Both the position numbers and the translations under genes were made by a program. A DNA stretch of 64,000 nucleotides, taken from contig JAQJVL010002676.1 of assembly GCA_035578905.1 (NCBI GenBank), positions 1 through 64,000 on the forward strand, written 5' to 3'. This DNA is from Stictocephala bisonia. Lineage: Eukaryota; Arthropoda; Insecta; Hemiptera; Membracidae. The notes beneath the pieces are model-generated. The model was not told the DNA's origin. It saw nothing but the letters and a program-made list of their open reading frames with translations, and searched no databases. Below, piece after piece: positions 20,075 to 32,500 of this stretch (position 1 is its first letter; the number at the start of each line of letters is the position of its first letter).

Positions 20075-22500
20075 ATATTGTCAGTGACACAATTCAAGAA
20101 CTCCTGTGCAGTGTAATTTAAGGGAAGAAGAAACTAGAATTATACAATTTGTATCCAAAACTCATATTTATGCATTGGCTCTACATCAGCAATGTTTGTT
20201 CCGTTTCAGACAGTGACCTGTTCTTTGCATTCGAATGCATAAATAATCACATTTCATAAAGTTACTCACGTGTATATAATTAAAACATGAAACAAGTTAA
20301 TTTGTAGGTGAATTCAAGATAATCGTGTTTTTTATGGTTATGTAAAATAAACTGTAATGTAATAATAGATTTATATTAAAATATTAATTGGAAATAGTAT
20401 ATAAAACAAACAATCATTATGTCATAAGTAATAAGTACAATAGGTAATTTCAGAAAGGTCTTCTTAGTGGAACTATTTTGAACTTATAAATAAAAGCACT
20501 TAAATATTTTAATAATTTAATTTTTATTAGATGGGGCAATTCGTCGTGACGGACAACAAAAGGCCTCGCATTTTGTAAAATTAAATAATTGAAATTTCGA
20601 AGTGCATTTATTTTTAAATTACACATTAGGTGTGTGTTATCTACATTGAAAAAGTTGTAAATATATTCTGAAAGTTATAACAGCTGTTGCTTAAATAATA
20701 TTATTTCTCTATGGACATTTTATAGTAAAATACAGTTATCATTGTGATATGGGGTTTTATAACTATCTGTCTGTTATGCAAATTATTTCGACAACCCAAG
20801 TCCCAGCTAACGACTATGATAACATGGAATTACATAACTCTGTAACGAGTCCTTAGGGACTCTCTTTTAATTATTAATTATTTTAAAACTAGTTACATTT
20901 AGTGCCAGGTGAAGTATTGCAGTGTTTTGTTTAATCTGAAATTGTTTTACAATATATAATTTACATGCTATGATTAAACGTTGTACGGAAAATTACCACT
21001 CTGTCAAAAAGTACTTTTACATTAATTTATACAATTTGCCTAAACAATAACTTATTTCCATTGTTTAGGGGAGATCACGATAACATCGGCAGTTAATTAT
21101 TTTATGGGCCTGACCAGATATCCGTTTTGTAGCTGATAGAAAAAGGCAACAGTGAGAATTTTTCAGTAGAAAGAGGCCTTGAAGAAACAAATGGAAGAGA
21201 ACTGTGGCTAAAGAAATGTGGCCAGAAATATGCAGATATGTTGGTAGGACCCAAAAAACAACCTTACAAACATTTATATACATCTATTACTTCTATAACA
21301 ATGCTGGAAACGTCTAAAATACGTGTTTTATTATATTACAAAAGTAAACAATATAATTTAAAGACATGTTTATGAATGTAATTCTTAATTTTATTAATCA
21401 GAAGGTTTTGTATTAAGGAACCATTCAAGGGCAAACATCAGTAGACGATGGATCTGTAGTTGATTTATTCAAACTCTACCCCAAACCAATTAACACAAGT
21501 CGCCAGAGGTCGTAATTAGCCCTTTGCAAGTTTATCGCGACAAATCTGTTGAACAAACGTACAAATTGATGAACCGTAGTTACTTAATGACTTCTAACGA
21601 CTTATGAATTGTATTGTTCTTTGGTCTTATTTCGTAAACTTGGTGTAATATTTATAAGCAATGTAAAGACAACTTAAATTATAACTGAATATATTTAACC
21701 TCCACAAATATTTTAAAAATATTTAATTATAAATACGTGTGCGATATATACGTATCTTTACTAGATATGAATTAAACGTAAATTTGAGGCAAAATGTAAA
21801 TATAACACAGTTTCACGTTCTATATCAATTAACATTAAAGAAGAATCTCGTAATACCATAAAGGTAATATGTCCAGTTGTGTTATGTCTTTTAATGTAAA
21901 AACTTTACGTAGTGTGATGGGTGTAATTTTGATTAATTTCAACATTTGGATACACACTAAATATAAAATATCGTAAAAAAACGGAGAAGAAAACTATCTA
22001 TAAAGTTATATTTCAATGTCTGTCAGCAGGATTATGTAAATTCTGATGCCTAATGAACATTCGTTTATCGAAATGAATTTTAAAACAGTTTATTCACCAT
22101 TTATAAAAATCAAATTATTGTAATTTAAATTTCATACACAATATATCTCCCGCGGAAAAGTATTATACAATATTTTGTACATTAAAACTCTGTTGACTTA
22201 ACATTTATTTGGCATTGTCACCACAAACTGTCTTATTTAGTAGTAATTAATCTTTATTTATTGAATGTCCCGACTTGATATTAACGCGCTTAGTGGAATT
22301 GGAGTATAGCTCTGACGAGTGGAGTTGCCGAGACTGCTTCGTTTGACATACGGCAGACAATAATACATTATTGGGACAGGAATCCCATTGGCATTTTTTA
22401 TTGGATTAAAAAATACATAAAAAAATGACGTTGTCCACAATCATAACATGTTTACTCACGCCCAAAATACGAAATCAAACACGTAAATTATAAAACAGAT
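20075..22500. other. AT-rich sequence without recognised genes
   Basis: No coding region or structured repeat recognised. Short ORFs on both strands look like chance openings in AT-rich DNA. Confidence 0.45.
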
Positions 22501-22509
22501 GCATTGAAA

Positions 22510-22900
22510 GAATTGAAACGTGGCAACAATACAGGACCTAAAGCCATTGCTATGGTTGCAGGTAGCTTAACATCATCACGCCATTGGTTGTCACACTCCG
22601 AAACTCCTCGTAGTTCGCGCATTTGGCTATTCGGGACGTTCAATAAATAAACAATACCCAGCTGCTTGTAAACAGTGCTGTGGAGATAGTAGGAACTCAG
22701 TTTTCAGTTCCCTCAATACCTACACAGAGTCTGATCATAGGCTACCATCGGCATTAACTCTGATTACTGAAGAAGTTTAGAGTGCCTATGCTGGTCGCCA
22801 GATTCGATTTGTATTCTGTCCAGGGCGGATAAATGTGCTTTGTCAGTCAGCTGAAAACGTGGTTTGGATTGTACGACATGGTGTTAGTAAAATTATTTTT
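22510..22900 (+). repeat. Dispersed repeat family C, copy 1
   Basis: GAAGTTTAGAGTGCCTATG at about 22771, GTCAGTCAGCTGAAAAC and a TGGTTTG ending are shared, degenerately, with 59250-59410 (+) and 61530-61675 (-). The family is unknown. It is directly followed by the SINE at 22932. Confidence 0.5.
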
Positions 22901-22931
22901 TTCTGTGGGTTGATGACGAGGATATATGGGA

Positions 22932-23285
22932 AGAGGCAGTGGCCGAGTGGTCTAAGGGGTCAGGACTTTACCCGAGTTAGAGTTAGCGCTTGTTGGAATT
23001 CTGGCCTTAACTGTTAGGATTTATCAGTAATATTCACCTTGTACTGAACTGGTTCTCCCCCTACTCTATCTGAAAGTCCCTGCACATATCAATAATCTAT
23101 GCGGGAAATGGGTAATGTAGGGTGTTTTCCTAACATGCTTTTTAGGACAGGTGTTACTAGTGCCCCCTGAGATAGATTTGTTCTAACTTAGAACATTAGT
23201 TATTGGTATATAAATCAGGGGATAAAACCAAAATAAGATCTCAAAAGGCTCTAGACAGTTGTTTTCTCTTTCAATAAAGATATTT
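22932..23285 (+). mobile_element. tRNA-derived SINE, family A, copy 2
   Basis: A box TGGCCGAGTGG at 22940-22950, with a decayed B box near 22991 (TTGGAATTCTGG). The body TTATCAGTAATATTCACCTT...ACTGGTTC matches copy 1 at 13637-13680. The tail ends in TTTCAATAAAGAT near 23280. Confidence 0.75.
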
Positions 23286-23289
23286 TAAA

Positions 23290-25490
23290 ACTGTAAGTTC
23301 AACAATAAACCTGGAATTCTTATTTGAGTTTAACATTGGCCTTATGAAGAATCAAATCCAACATGATGGCAGGTATGATTCTTTAACAAACACTCGGAAT
23401 CAAGGCTTGTGCTTTTATATAAAATGACTCCAGCTAGAAACTCATATCGTTTTGGAAACTGTTAATAGATCCGTGGTCGACGTTCCCTAACAGCCTTACT
23501 AATATAGGTTTTATGGACTTAACCATCTAGAACCTCCTGACCATTTGACATCCTACGTATGGTACTGTCACTAATTCCGGTAAAAATGAATAAATGAATT
23601 TATTCCATCATAACCAGTACATAGTTTTAATAAGAAAACAACCCGGAATTGACTGACCACTTTTACGAGTAGTGTGGTCAGTATAGGCAACAAAATACAA
23701 CAGGTTTCTTGTCAGAGTCCAGATTTTAGTAACATGTTGTTATCAGCCGGGCTGCTCTCCGTGGTAAATAAAGAGAGGGGATACATAAACCACTTATCGG
23801 TTCCAACGGAATTGTTTCGTTTTACAAATTTACTCTATATGATTCCTTGATGCATTAAGATAGTGCATTTAACTTTTTATCACAATCAAACAATATTTTT
23901 TTTTTCAAAATGTAACTGTTTAAACTTTTAAGCCGAAAATAAATTTAACAAATAAAACAAAATGTTAAAATAACATTTCACTTTTTGATTATGTAAGATA
24001 TAAGAATCTGTAATAATACTTGGTTTACTCAACTAAAAGTTAAAAAATTTGATCAAAACACCATCGAAACTTGTATAGATGGAGTTATTACGAATGATAA
24101 ATTCATTACCATGAGAAGGATAGTAAAAATAAATTAAGTTCTTATCATTTATGGAAAAATACCATTTAGAAATATTAGGAGTTCAATGACAAAATCATCT
24201 TGATCTCACAAGATTATTATCAGTTCTACAGTAACTCAAGATCATAAACGTACTTAAAACATTGCTAGAATAGATATTTTAATAGCTGATTTTATAATTT
24301 AACAACATCTCTATTTTATCCATGTACGGTACCTTTTATTTAACCATTTTATACAATCAGCTGATGCAATGTATATTCCAGAAATGTTTTTAAGCATTTT
24401 TTAAACCTTGATTTACTGTACAATTGATGATGAGCGATTGTAAAATATTTAGTTAATGATGAGATGATGTACACGAGATAAGATAAATTTTGTCATTGAG
24501 ATACTCGTATTAACGACTGCTCAGTGTTAATATATAATACTATTTGGGGTTATTAATTTTGCTAAATTCCGCGTTTATCAAGATAGCATTACATTCCAAT
24601 GCTTTCAACATTTTAATTACAATTGTTTTAATAATTATATTATTTGAACACATATTGGATTGTATATTTTGGTATTCATTTTCAAGTAAAGAAAGTAAGT
24701 CGTTTAGTAAAATAGAAATTAAAAAGTATAGGTAATAACATAATATTTGTTCAATATAATTGAATATTAAACACAAAAATAAAATTTATATCGCAAGTTT
24801 ATTTTTGTAAGATGCAATTTTAATTTTGTTTTAAGAAAAGGATATTTTCAATTCACTATAAGGAGGATAAAAATGTGATCCTGAAAAAACTCCATTATTG
24901 ATTGTGTGATAAACGTCGGAAGGCCCCCCTCAGGTATTAGGTAACAAAATTATGTTATTACTTACATTTATTGCCAACTATTTTATTACTTGACTACTTT
25001 AATTTCCCTCAACATTATTATCAAAATGTACAATCCAATATATGTTTAAACAATTTATCTGTTAAAATAATTGTAATTGAAATGTTGAATGCATTAGAAT
25101 GTAATGTTATCTCCCCTGATAAATATGCTGTTAAGGGACATTAAAACTCACTCTCCAACAGGTAAACAAACACACGAGCCTACCACTGCAGAATTACCAT
25201 CAGTGATTGATGAATGGTGGGTTATTTAGCATAGTAATCTGGTTGGTGGATTCAAATCGGAATACACAATCACTCTGAGTTAGAGGTTTAATAGTGAACA
25301 GTTCCTAGTATAACTGGTTTTCGTAGCACGCTTTTTAAGTATATTTATTTTCGTAATACGTTTGAGGTTAGTTCGGTTGATTATGGATTTAAAATAAATC
25401 CATTGTTAAATGGGTCCCTTTATTATACATGCAATTAACATTATTCATTTCAAAAGTTAGCCCAGTATTTTTGTTTACTGTTTTTAAATC
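23290..25490. other. AT-rich sequence without recognised genes
   Basis: No recognisable coding sequence. Overlapping ORFs on both strands at 24540-24776 are low-complexity Ile/Asn/Leu text typical of AT-rich chance ORFs. Confidence 0.45.
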
Positions 25491-25859
25491 CACATTAATT
25501 GACAAAAACTGAAAATATAATATGATTCATTAATGGGCATAACAACTCAAGTGCTTTAAGTTGTTTCCAATGATTCTCTTCTACATTTATAATTTGGTAG
25601 TTTAGATGAAATTTGGTAGTGTAGAAAAGAGGACAAATAATAGAAAAGGTTTGTGTGAGGGTACCGCCAGGAGTAAACCACTGGGTAGACCGAGCGGAGA
25701 AGGATTTAGGAAGCTGCAGTAGAAGAGGATGAAGGCAGAAGAAGATGGGGAGACTTTGATGATGAGGCCGAAAATCACCTGGTGTTTCGGTTAATACAGG
25801 AGCAAGAAGAATTAAGATAGATGAAAACATCATCAACAAGGATGTTCTATTCTCAGGCA

Positions 25860-26490
25860 GGTCCTGCTGCAGCCCTCCATGGAACCTCTCTGTTTTGAGC
25901 TTTCGGTTGCCTCTATGTTGTCTCATACTTCCCTGCGATGTTTAAACTGTCCACCATCTGATATCTTTCTCTTCACTTTCCTCTCTCTCTCTCTCCTCTA
26001 AATGTTCCTTCTATAACTTTTCTCGACCGGCTCTCACTCCTCTCATCACTTATCCTAACCAACTCATTATTCTTTTTTTTTAGTTTCAGTAGCTCTCTCT
26101 CTTCGCCCACTCTCCTCAGCACTTCTTCATTTTGCATTCCATCTTCACATCCTACTTTCTTCCCTTCTCCAAATCCACTGACTCCACAATTATGTTCTCG
26201 TCTCCTTACCTAGCAGTCCAATGTTTCAGCTCTATGTAATAAAACATTCCAAATACAACATTTCATAATCATTTCCCCAGATCCAACTCTCAGAGTTAAC
26301 TATTTTTATTAACGTCCTTTTACCATAACAATTATTAATTTAATTTCCTTTCCGCAACTCATACCTCCTTCAATCATACTTCCTAGATATTTTCCTCTAT
26401 TGGTTTCCCCTTACTTTAACAATAATTGGTTCCTCATCTCTTCCTATTACCATACTCTTAATTATTTTTATATCTAACTTTTAATTTATT
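25860..26490 (-). pseudogene. LINE reverse transcriptase C-terminal relic
   Basis: On the minus strand, around 26470-26340, fragments read MVIGRDEEPIIVKVRG and then, in another frame, KYLGSMIEGGMSCGKEIK, the 'YLGS.i...G....EI' block just after the RT core. At 26140-26060 the frame reads NEEVLRRVGEERELLK, a block typical of the same LINE-type ORFs, and further on KVIEGTFRGERERGK. Frames shift several times and stops interrupt. A minus-strand ORF at 25495-25926 is mostly antisense or tail text. Clade is not fixed. Confidence 0.65.
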
Positions 26491-27088
26491 GTGTTTACCC
26501 TGTTTATATAAGCACTTCTTGACTTTATGATACTACAACCATATTATCAGGAAGGCTGATGAAACAAATTAGAAGAAATAATTTCTTTAAAAAAAAACTA
26601 AATAATTAGTGACAAATAAAGTATATTATTTAGACATATGATGCGCTCAAATAACAAAACCAAGTAGCAATATGTATTTTATGAAGGCATACAGTCAATA
26701 AATGCTAAACCAATGTTTGCTATGAATGGATAGCCTATGAACTAAACCCGATCCACTTACTGCGAAAGCTTTCACCTACAGTATTTATGTTGCGAATTCC
26801 ATCCCGAATTATCTGCCATGAACTCTGAGCTAAAACTCTGTACATTCATACATTGGAAATGGATTTTACTTTACTTGTATTTGGCCGATATGTTGGTTTA
26901 TTCAAGTTTTAGAGTAGCAGTTTTAATTCAATACAAATGAATGTCACACAAAACATAATCAACTAAAATATAAGCACATAATGTACAAATATTTCACATA
27001 AGGTGATCCATTTCCTTTATAGTATTTTCTTTTTTTTATGTTCCGGTCTAGAAGTTAACGTGTTTTACCGAAATCGATTACCATAATA

Positions 27089-27639
27089 TGAGACCCATCT
27101 CCCACCAAACTGGAAGTCGTGCCGTACTGGGGGATGGCTCAAAACCGGACAAGCGATAGGTTCACGGGCGGCAGTCGGAGGGTTAAATTACAACTCGGCA
27201 GCTGAGCGAAAAACCCATTTACTATAAAAGAATTCAATAATTTTGGTAGAAGACCACAATATAAAACATTGAGCACATGGGCTCGGACCTCGGTTGACCA
27301 TCATCTAGACAAAGGGCATAAACATACTGAATCAACCTGATTATTATTTGAACAACAATATTTTCATGAAAAGGGTGATTAGGTATTCGAAATTAAACAA
27401 AATTGAACAACTTCCATTAATTGCCTTTCTAGCTGCTCCTAACCATGTTAACAGATAGACGAAAACTAACTACAAAACCCAGGTGAACCGTCGAACCGAA
27501 AGCCGGAACCACGGAACAAAACAAGGCTTGAGCCAACGGCCACGAAAGTAACAAGTCGACAGCGCAAGAGCGATCTCAGGCAGCCTGGCAAACCGAAAGT
27601 AGAGAAACCAAAAATGTACCGGTCAAAATACCCGGTACA
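27089..27639 (-). mobile_element. Solo LTR (TG...CA) with AATA target duplication
   Basis: The minus strand starts TGTACCGGGTATTTTGACCG and ends GGTGGGAGATGGGTCTCA. AATA flanks both sides (27085-27088 and 27640-27643). The first 25 bp form an inverted repeat (TGTACCGG...CCGGTACA). Both ends match the element at 33672-37059: GCCAGGCTGCCTGAGAT near the start and GCTCAGCTGCCGAGTT near the end. TG/CA ends, a 4-bp duplication and no coding content point to a solo LTR, probably Ty3/gypsy-like. It is 551 bp and lacks the middle part present in the other copy. Confidence 0.8.
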
Positions 27640-27649
27640 AATATAAGTA

Positions 27650-30600
27650 AATTTCTTACTTATATCTTAGTTATTATGTGCTGTGTCACGTTCTCTTGTA
27701 TTATATTTCTACCAACATGTATTATACTGATTAAGAAATCATCAGTTTAACTGTCTAATTTCCTCTGTTTGTTGTGCTCTTCTAGCTTATAATTTGGGAT
27801 TAAATTAGTAATTTAATAAATATTTTTAAATCAATGGAAAAGTCTATTAGCAATGAAATTGACTGAATAAAATCATCACCAAATTAAAACTGCTAAATCG
27901 GGATTAATGTGCACTTTTTATTTCTTTTGATAATATTTTTTTAAATTTAATAAAATTAAAAAATGTATCTTTGTGGAATGATGTATACACTTAAAAAATA
28001 CAGTAAATGAAACAATAATGTTTTTTGTTTCTTTCTTTATGGGTATAAAATATTTGTACATATAAACTGTTAGTATCTTCTTTCACCTTACTAAAGAAGA
28101 TGTACCTTAGTAATCAAGGCTAGAATCACAAAAATACACATTAATACTAAAAACTATGGTTATTTTCTAAAGTACGCAGTTATTAATAATAATAGTAATA
28201 AAAAAACTAAAATCAAGGCGTTAAAAAGCAAAATAAAAGTTTTCTAAAGTGATGAAATATATAAGGCAATCGTATTATTAGGTGATGTTATTAATATGAG
28301 TTTAACAATATTTATATATTTACTATATAAGTCTACAAATATATACAAAATAGTTCCCTAAAAGTCAACGAGTAATATTGTGTACTGAAATTTATAATTA
28401 AATATGATGTTTAATACTGTTCTGAAATTGCTTACAAATATCTACAATACTATAATTAATGGAATAGGACATTATAAATTAATTTTTAATTAAATAATGT
28501 ACTAAAAGAACATTTTCCTGAACGAATTATTTTATAAAAACTAAACAATGAATAACCTGGTCAATCTCTACGTAAAAGGTCTAACTTTGACTGCCAAGAC
28601 ATCGACTATATTGAACTATTATAAGGAGTAATGTTACTAAAAAAATAATAATATTATAAAGAACTAGCTAAACCCCAGCCATGCTTGGCTGTGTATTTTA
28701 TCTTAAATAAATTAAATTACAGTTGCTTCATAAATAAACACTTATCTAGTAAAAAAAAAATAAACTTACAGGATATGATTTGGCTATAATATGCACATAA
28801 ATCAGCCAGTTACAGTAACATTTTTTGAGCACTGTCATTTATTTTAATTTCTGAAATGTAGGTAGGTCAGGAAAACCTTGAAATGCACTGGAGCTGTTTA
28901 CAATTTCAGGGAGTAAATATATCAAAACACTCTTCTACATATATATGCGATGTTGTGCAACAATTTAAAATTAACATTCACCCGTTTTTTATTTTTGTTC
29001 ATACAAACATACGGAAGTTTGATTTATATATATGCAAACATATCATCTGAGATCAGTAGCGGAAGCTAATTTAAATTTAATGTCAGACTTATACAACGTT
29101 ATTGAAACGAAGGAAATATTTAATATTTAGTAAAGTTATAAATAATGTAGATATAAGTTATAATGTAAGACGCGAATTTGTACATAAAATATTTACAACT
29201 GTTACAGCTAAAGTAATTCTGTTACGATGTAGGGTGTTTTTGTAAGGCTACGCACTCTCTCAGACTGTTAATAAATGATGAAGAGGGATGTCCCGGAACG
29301 CCACCTGTCTTCTTTATCCTTAGTCAATTAAAAGGTAATTTAAAGTTAGCAACTTTTAGCAGCTTAAGTTGTAAAGTACCTTATCTTACAAAACTTCCTC
29401 TAGTTAAGATAAATTAGGTTTCATAAACCTTAATTTTGTTCAAAGTCAACTATCGCAACTCTTCTAAAGTCTATAAAATTAACAGTTTATCAATTATTGT
29501 CACGTGACTGTACACTGTTATTTAAGTAATAATTTTGATGTATTTGGCTTGATAAATGCCAGGGAAATCACTATAATTGTTGACAGGGCATTAAAAGGGT
29601 ATATTAACTTGGGATTCCCAATATATTTCCTTCATATTTTAATATCATGAAATTCTTACTTTCTAATTGTTTTTGTATTTGGCGTATTTTTCATACTCTT
29701 GTATGAACAAATTAATCCATACATAGACTCTTTACAAAACAATGTATTTTAAGATTAGGGAAACTTTGGTAAATATCATGAATGACTTAGAATGAAATTA
29801 ATTTTAAAAATTTATTTGTAACTAGATAAGAGATACTTTCTTTATTGTATTTATTTTAAGGCTGTGAATCTTACAGTAGCTAGTATTGCATTCATTAAAG
29901 TTAATAACTTCATTTTAATAACATTTTTTTACTCCAACGAAAGTTAAAGCTGTTTTCTTTGAACTTAAAAAAGTGGCTTAGCTGGGAAGTAATAAATGTT
30001 TGGACACGGTGGCAAGGCGAGTGATGGATGGTGGTCTCAGTTAGCTTTTCAACTTTTAAGTAAAAAGTTGATTATTTATGCACAGTAAAACCCTTTCTCT
30101 CACTTTACTGGTTAAGGTTTCGTAAATACGGTCTATAACATTAATGTAAGTCGGTGTTTTATAGCCTTAGAGTGTGGAACCTTACATGATCAGTCCCGTA
30201 GGACTTCGCATTGCTTACAATGAATAGGTGTGGTAATGTATTTTCAAATAGTATTAGAATGATTTAGTCGTAAGTATTTTGTTACTTTTTTAGGCTCAAA
30301 TCAGTATCTATACCCTGCTCTGAGTCACTGAGGTATATTTGCATCAGAAACAGTAAAAAAAGTATGAAAGTTGATGAAGGTTTTGCTTAAGAGATTGTGA
30401 ACAAAACATGAAAATTGATGAAAGGACATGTCGCAAAAACATAAAAAGAGATGAATGGTTTGCTGTAGACATAGGTAACAAAACTTTAAAGTAACCGAAA
30501 CGTTTGCTAAAGACTTAGTGAACAGAACATAACAGTGTTACTTAAGACATAATCAGTAAAACATGAAATTTGACGAAAGTGTTGCTTTAGACATGCCCAG

Positions 30601-31000
30601 AAAACAAGAAAGTACGTGACATGTTTCCTTTGGACATAGATAATAACATATGAAAGTTAGCCAAAGTTTTGCTTAATACATAGTCAATAATGACAATCAT
30701 GAAACAAACTCTCTATTAGACAATTACCTGAATCATAAGTTTACAAATTGGGACAATAAACAAGTGCTGCCAATTTTAAGCAATGCATGTCTTTTATTAC
30801 TTACCATAGTAAATGTTGTTCTGAACAACAATATACTTACAGATTTTTCAGGATAAACCAAGGCATCCTCAGCACTTCCTTTACTGCCATATTTTGTCAC
30901 TTTGTCTGCAGTTCTACCTTAGTTTAGCATCAAAGAGAAGTGAAACCGAACTCACTTTGGTCAAAATATAAGGATATTAAGGGTAGACTAATATTCCCAA
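27650..31000. other. AT-rich sequence without recognised genes
   Basis: No coding region recognised. A short inverted-repeat word CCCAGCCATGCTTGGCTG at about 28675 resembles hairpin tails of some insect repeats. Positions 30330-30700 contain a loose series of 'AAACATGAAA.TTGATGAA..TTTGCTT.AGACAT' phrases, about 5 irregular copies spaced 55-75 bp. Confidence 0.4.
30350..30700. repeat. Degenerate tandem repeat of about 60 bp
   Basis: Phrases such as TATGAAAGTTGATGAAGGTT / TTGCTTAAGA, ATGAAAATTGATGAAAGGAC, AAAAAGAGATGAATGGTTTG / GTAGACATAG, TGAAATTTGACGAAAGTGTT / GCTTTAGACATG and ATGAAAGTTAGCCAAAGTTT / TGCTTAATACATAG recur in the same order. The copies are old and diverged. Function unknown. 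Confidence 0.6.
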
Positions 31001-31124
31001 AGGGGTAGTTATCTACTTTTTTTTAGCTTCATCCACTAGTTACACATACACTAATCCAGTGTAACTTAAAACTCGTTACACATTTAGCCTTCCACATGAG
31101 GCTAAATACCTGTTTAAGAACTCT

Positions 31125-31190
31125 ATTTAAGGAATGAAGGACCGACCACCAGATCAGTTGAGGATTCAAACCTTGGCCTGTGCCAATCGA
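31125..31190 (-). mobile_element. SINE family B relic
   Basis: GAAGGACCGACCACCAG...GGATTCAAACCTTGGCC aligns with the copy at 40399-40440 (GAAGTACCGACCGTTGG...GGATTCGAACCTTGG). The minus-strand B box is at 31162-31172. Confidence 0.6.
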
Positions 31191-31435
31191 TGTGATAAGT
31201 TTAATTTTAACTATGTAATGGCTCAGAAACATAATACTGTTAACAGACGTTATGGATACCTTGTACATTAGTTCTGAATGATTTGACAAAATTAATTTGT
31301 TTATAAAAGTACTAATTTATTCAATAAATTCAAATTACAAAATCAAGGATACCGTGCTTAACAGTCCTGCCTCTAGTTTTGAGCTAAATGAGAAAAAGTC
31401 TCAGTAATACAGATATTATCTACAATATTTACATC

Positions 31436-31469
31436 ACCAAACGTTTCGCCTAGGGCATCCTCAGTGGTA
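31436..31469 (-). ncRNA. Hammerhead-ribozyme-like motif (best preserved copy)
   Basis: The minus strand reads ACCA, then CTGAGGA, a short GCC-CTA-GGC hairpin after one unpaired T, then GAAAC, GTT and TGGT. This gives the CUGANGA and GAAA boxes of a type I hammerhead, with stem I ACCA/UGGU, a very short stem III and a cut site after GUU. Penelope-like elements are known to carry such minimal hammerheads in their terminal repeats. The extra base before stem II and the 3-bp stem make activity uncertain. Confidence 0.5.
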
Positions 31470-31496
31470 TCTCTAAGACTGAAGCGGCACAAAGTT

Positions 31497-31538
31497 ACCA
31501 CTGAGGATCCCACATCACAGCACGGGCGAAATGTTTGG
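31497..31538 (+). ncRNA. Hammerhead-ribozyme-like motif
   Basis: ACCACTGAGGATCCC...GGGCGAAATGTTTGGC. Both core boxes are present (CTGAGGA and GAAA). Stem II is CCC/GGG with a longer loop. Stem I is one base weaker than in the facing copy. Confidence 0.45.
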
Positions 31539-31609
31539 CGATGTAAATATTGTAGATAACTCCTTGACGTGGTCGTTACCGGAAGCTTTAGTTATTAGTA
31601 ATGACACCG

Positions 31610-32500
31610 TCCGCTTTGCCCACGAAATAAAATAAAATACAGGTACATTTTGATTTCTAGCAATTTTAATAATGTATTAATTCACCATTTTAACAAAGTG
31701 CAAAATATTTCCACACATAGCCACTACATGTAAATCATGCTTAAAAGAAATCATAAAACAAAATAATAAAAATAAGGAGAAAAGGAAACAATTTATAAAA
31801 TATAAATATAAAATAAATAATATAGTGCTTTTTTTGTAGTTATTGGAAGGTTCTACATTATTTTGGCTGTATTTAATTAATTCGTATGTATATAAATAAA
31901 TAATAAAAACAATGACAAACCATAGGACCACAACATTGTAAATATTTAATATTTTGTACCAATTAAATGTAGAATGTAAAAGATTGAACAACTTTAACAA
32001 ATGTGTTATAACACATAAATGAGTAAATTATAAATACAATGACACCAAATATTTCATTAACAACCATATACCCACCTCTCACACGACTTAAAAGGCAGAA
32101 AACCACGAATGTTCCGTGTAATTATTGGTAAGAGGCTTTCACCGTCAACACTTAAGATTAAGTAAGGAGACACAGCACCAAGTTCATTACTCGCACTTAA
32201 CCACTTAGTTTGGCAAACCGGCTCTACAAACGCGGTTTCTATTGACTGTTTTTAGAAAATGGTCACATACTTATTTTCAGAAGTGGGGAAACTTTGACCC
32301 AATTTCATAAAACTCTAGATAGTTTTGAACTAAAATAAAAAAGGGAACTAAACGATTACTATGCAAGTAATTGTTGGTTAAGCCCAAGATAACTAACTAC
32401 CTATAAACTAATATCGTACTTACACTCTTTTTACAGAATATTAATTAAGGATAAACCTTTACTATATAACTCTACGTCGTCACGTTATGTAAGATAATGT
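31610..32500. other. AT-rich sequence with a dispersed repeat relic
   Basis: No coding sequence recognised. Positions 32128-32222 are related to 63671-63755 (AGGCTTTCACCGTCAACACT...GTTTGGCAAAC), a dispersed repeat of unknown class. Confidence 0.5.

Larger units (their letters stand above)
31413..31606. mobile_element. Head-to-head Penelope-type terminal repeats
   Basis: 31413-31475 (minus) and 31494-31560 (plus) are related inverted repeats sharing ACCACTGAGGAT, CGAAAtGTTTGGyGATG and GTAAATATTGTAGATAA. After 31560 the plus copy continues with TTGACGTGGTCGTTACCGGA, also found at 45750-45760 beside the Penelope-like RT. No RT lies here, so only terminal repeats remain. Confidence 0.7.

Noticed and set aside
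24540..24776. Overlapping ORFs on both strands
   Set aside because: Low-complexity Ile/Leu/Asn text from AT-rich DNA.
28660..28700. CCCAGCCATGCTTGGCTG hairpin word
   Set aside because: Resembles repeat tails in insects but too short and isolated to assign.
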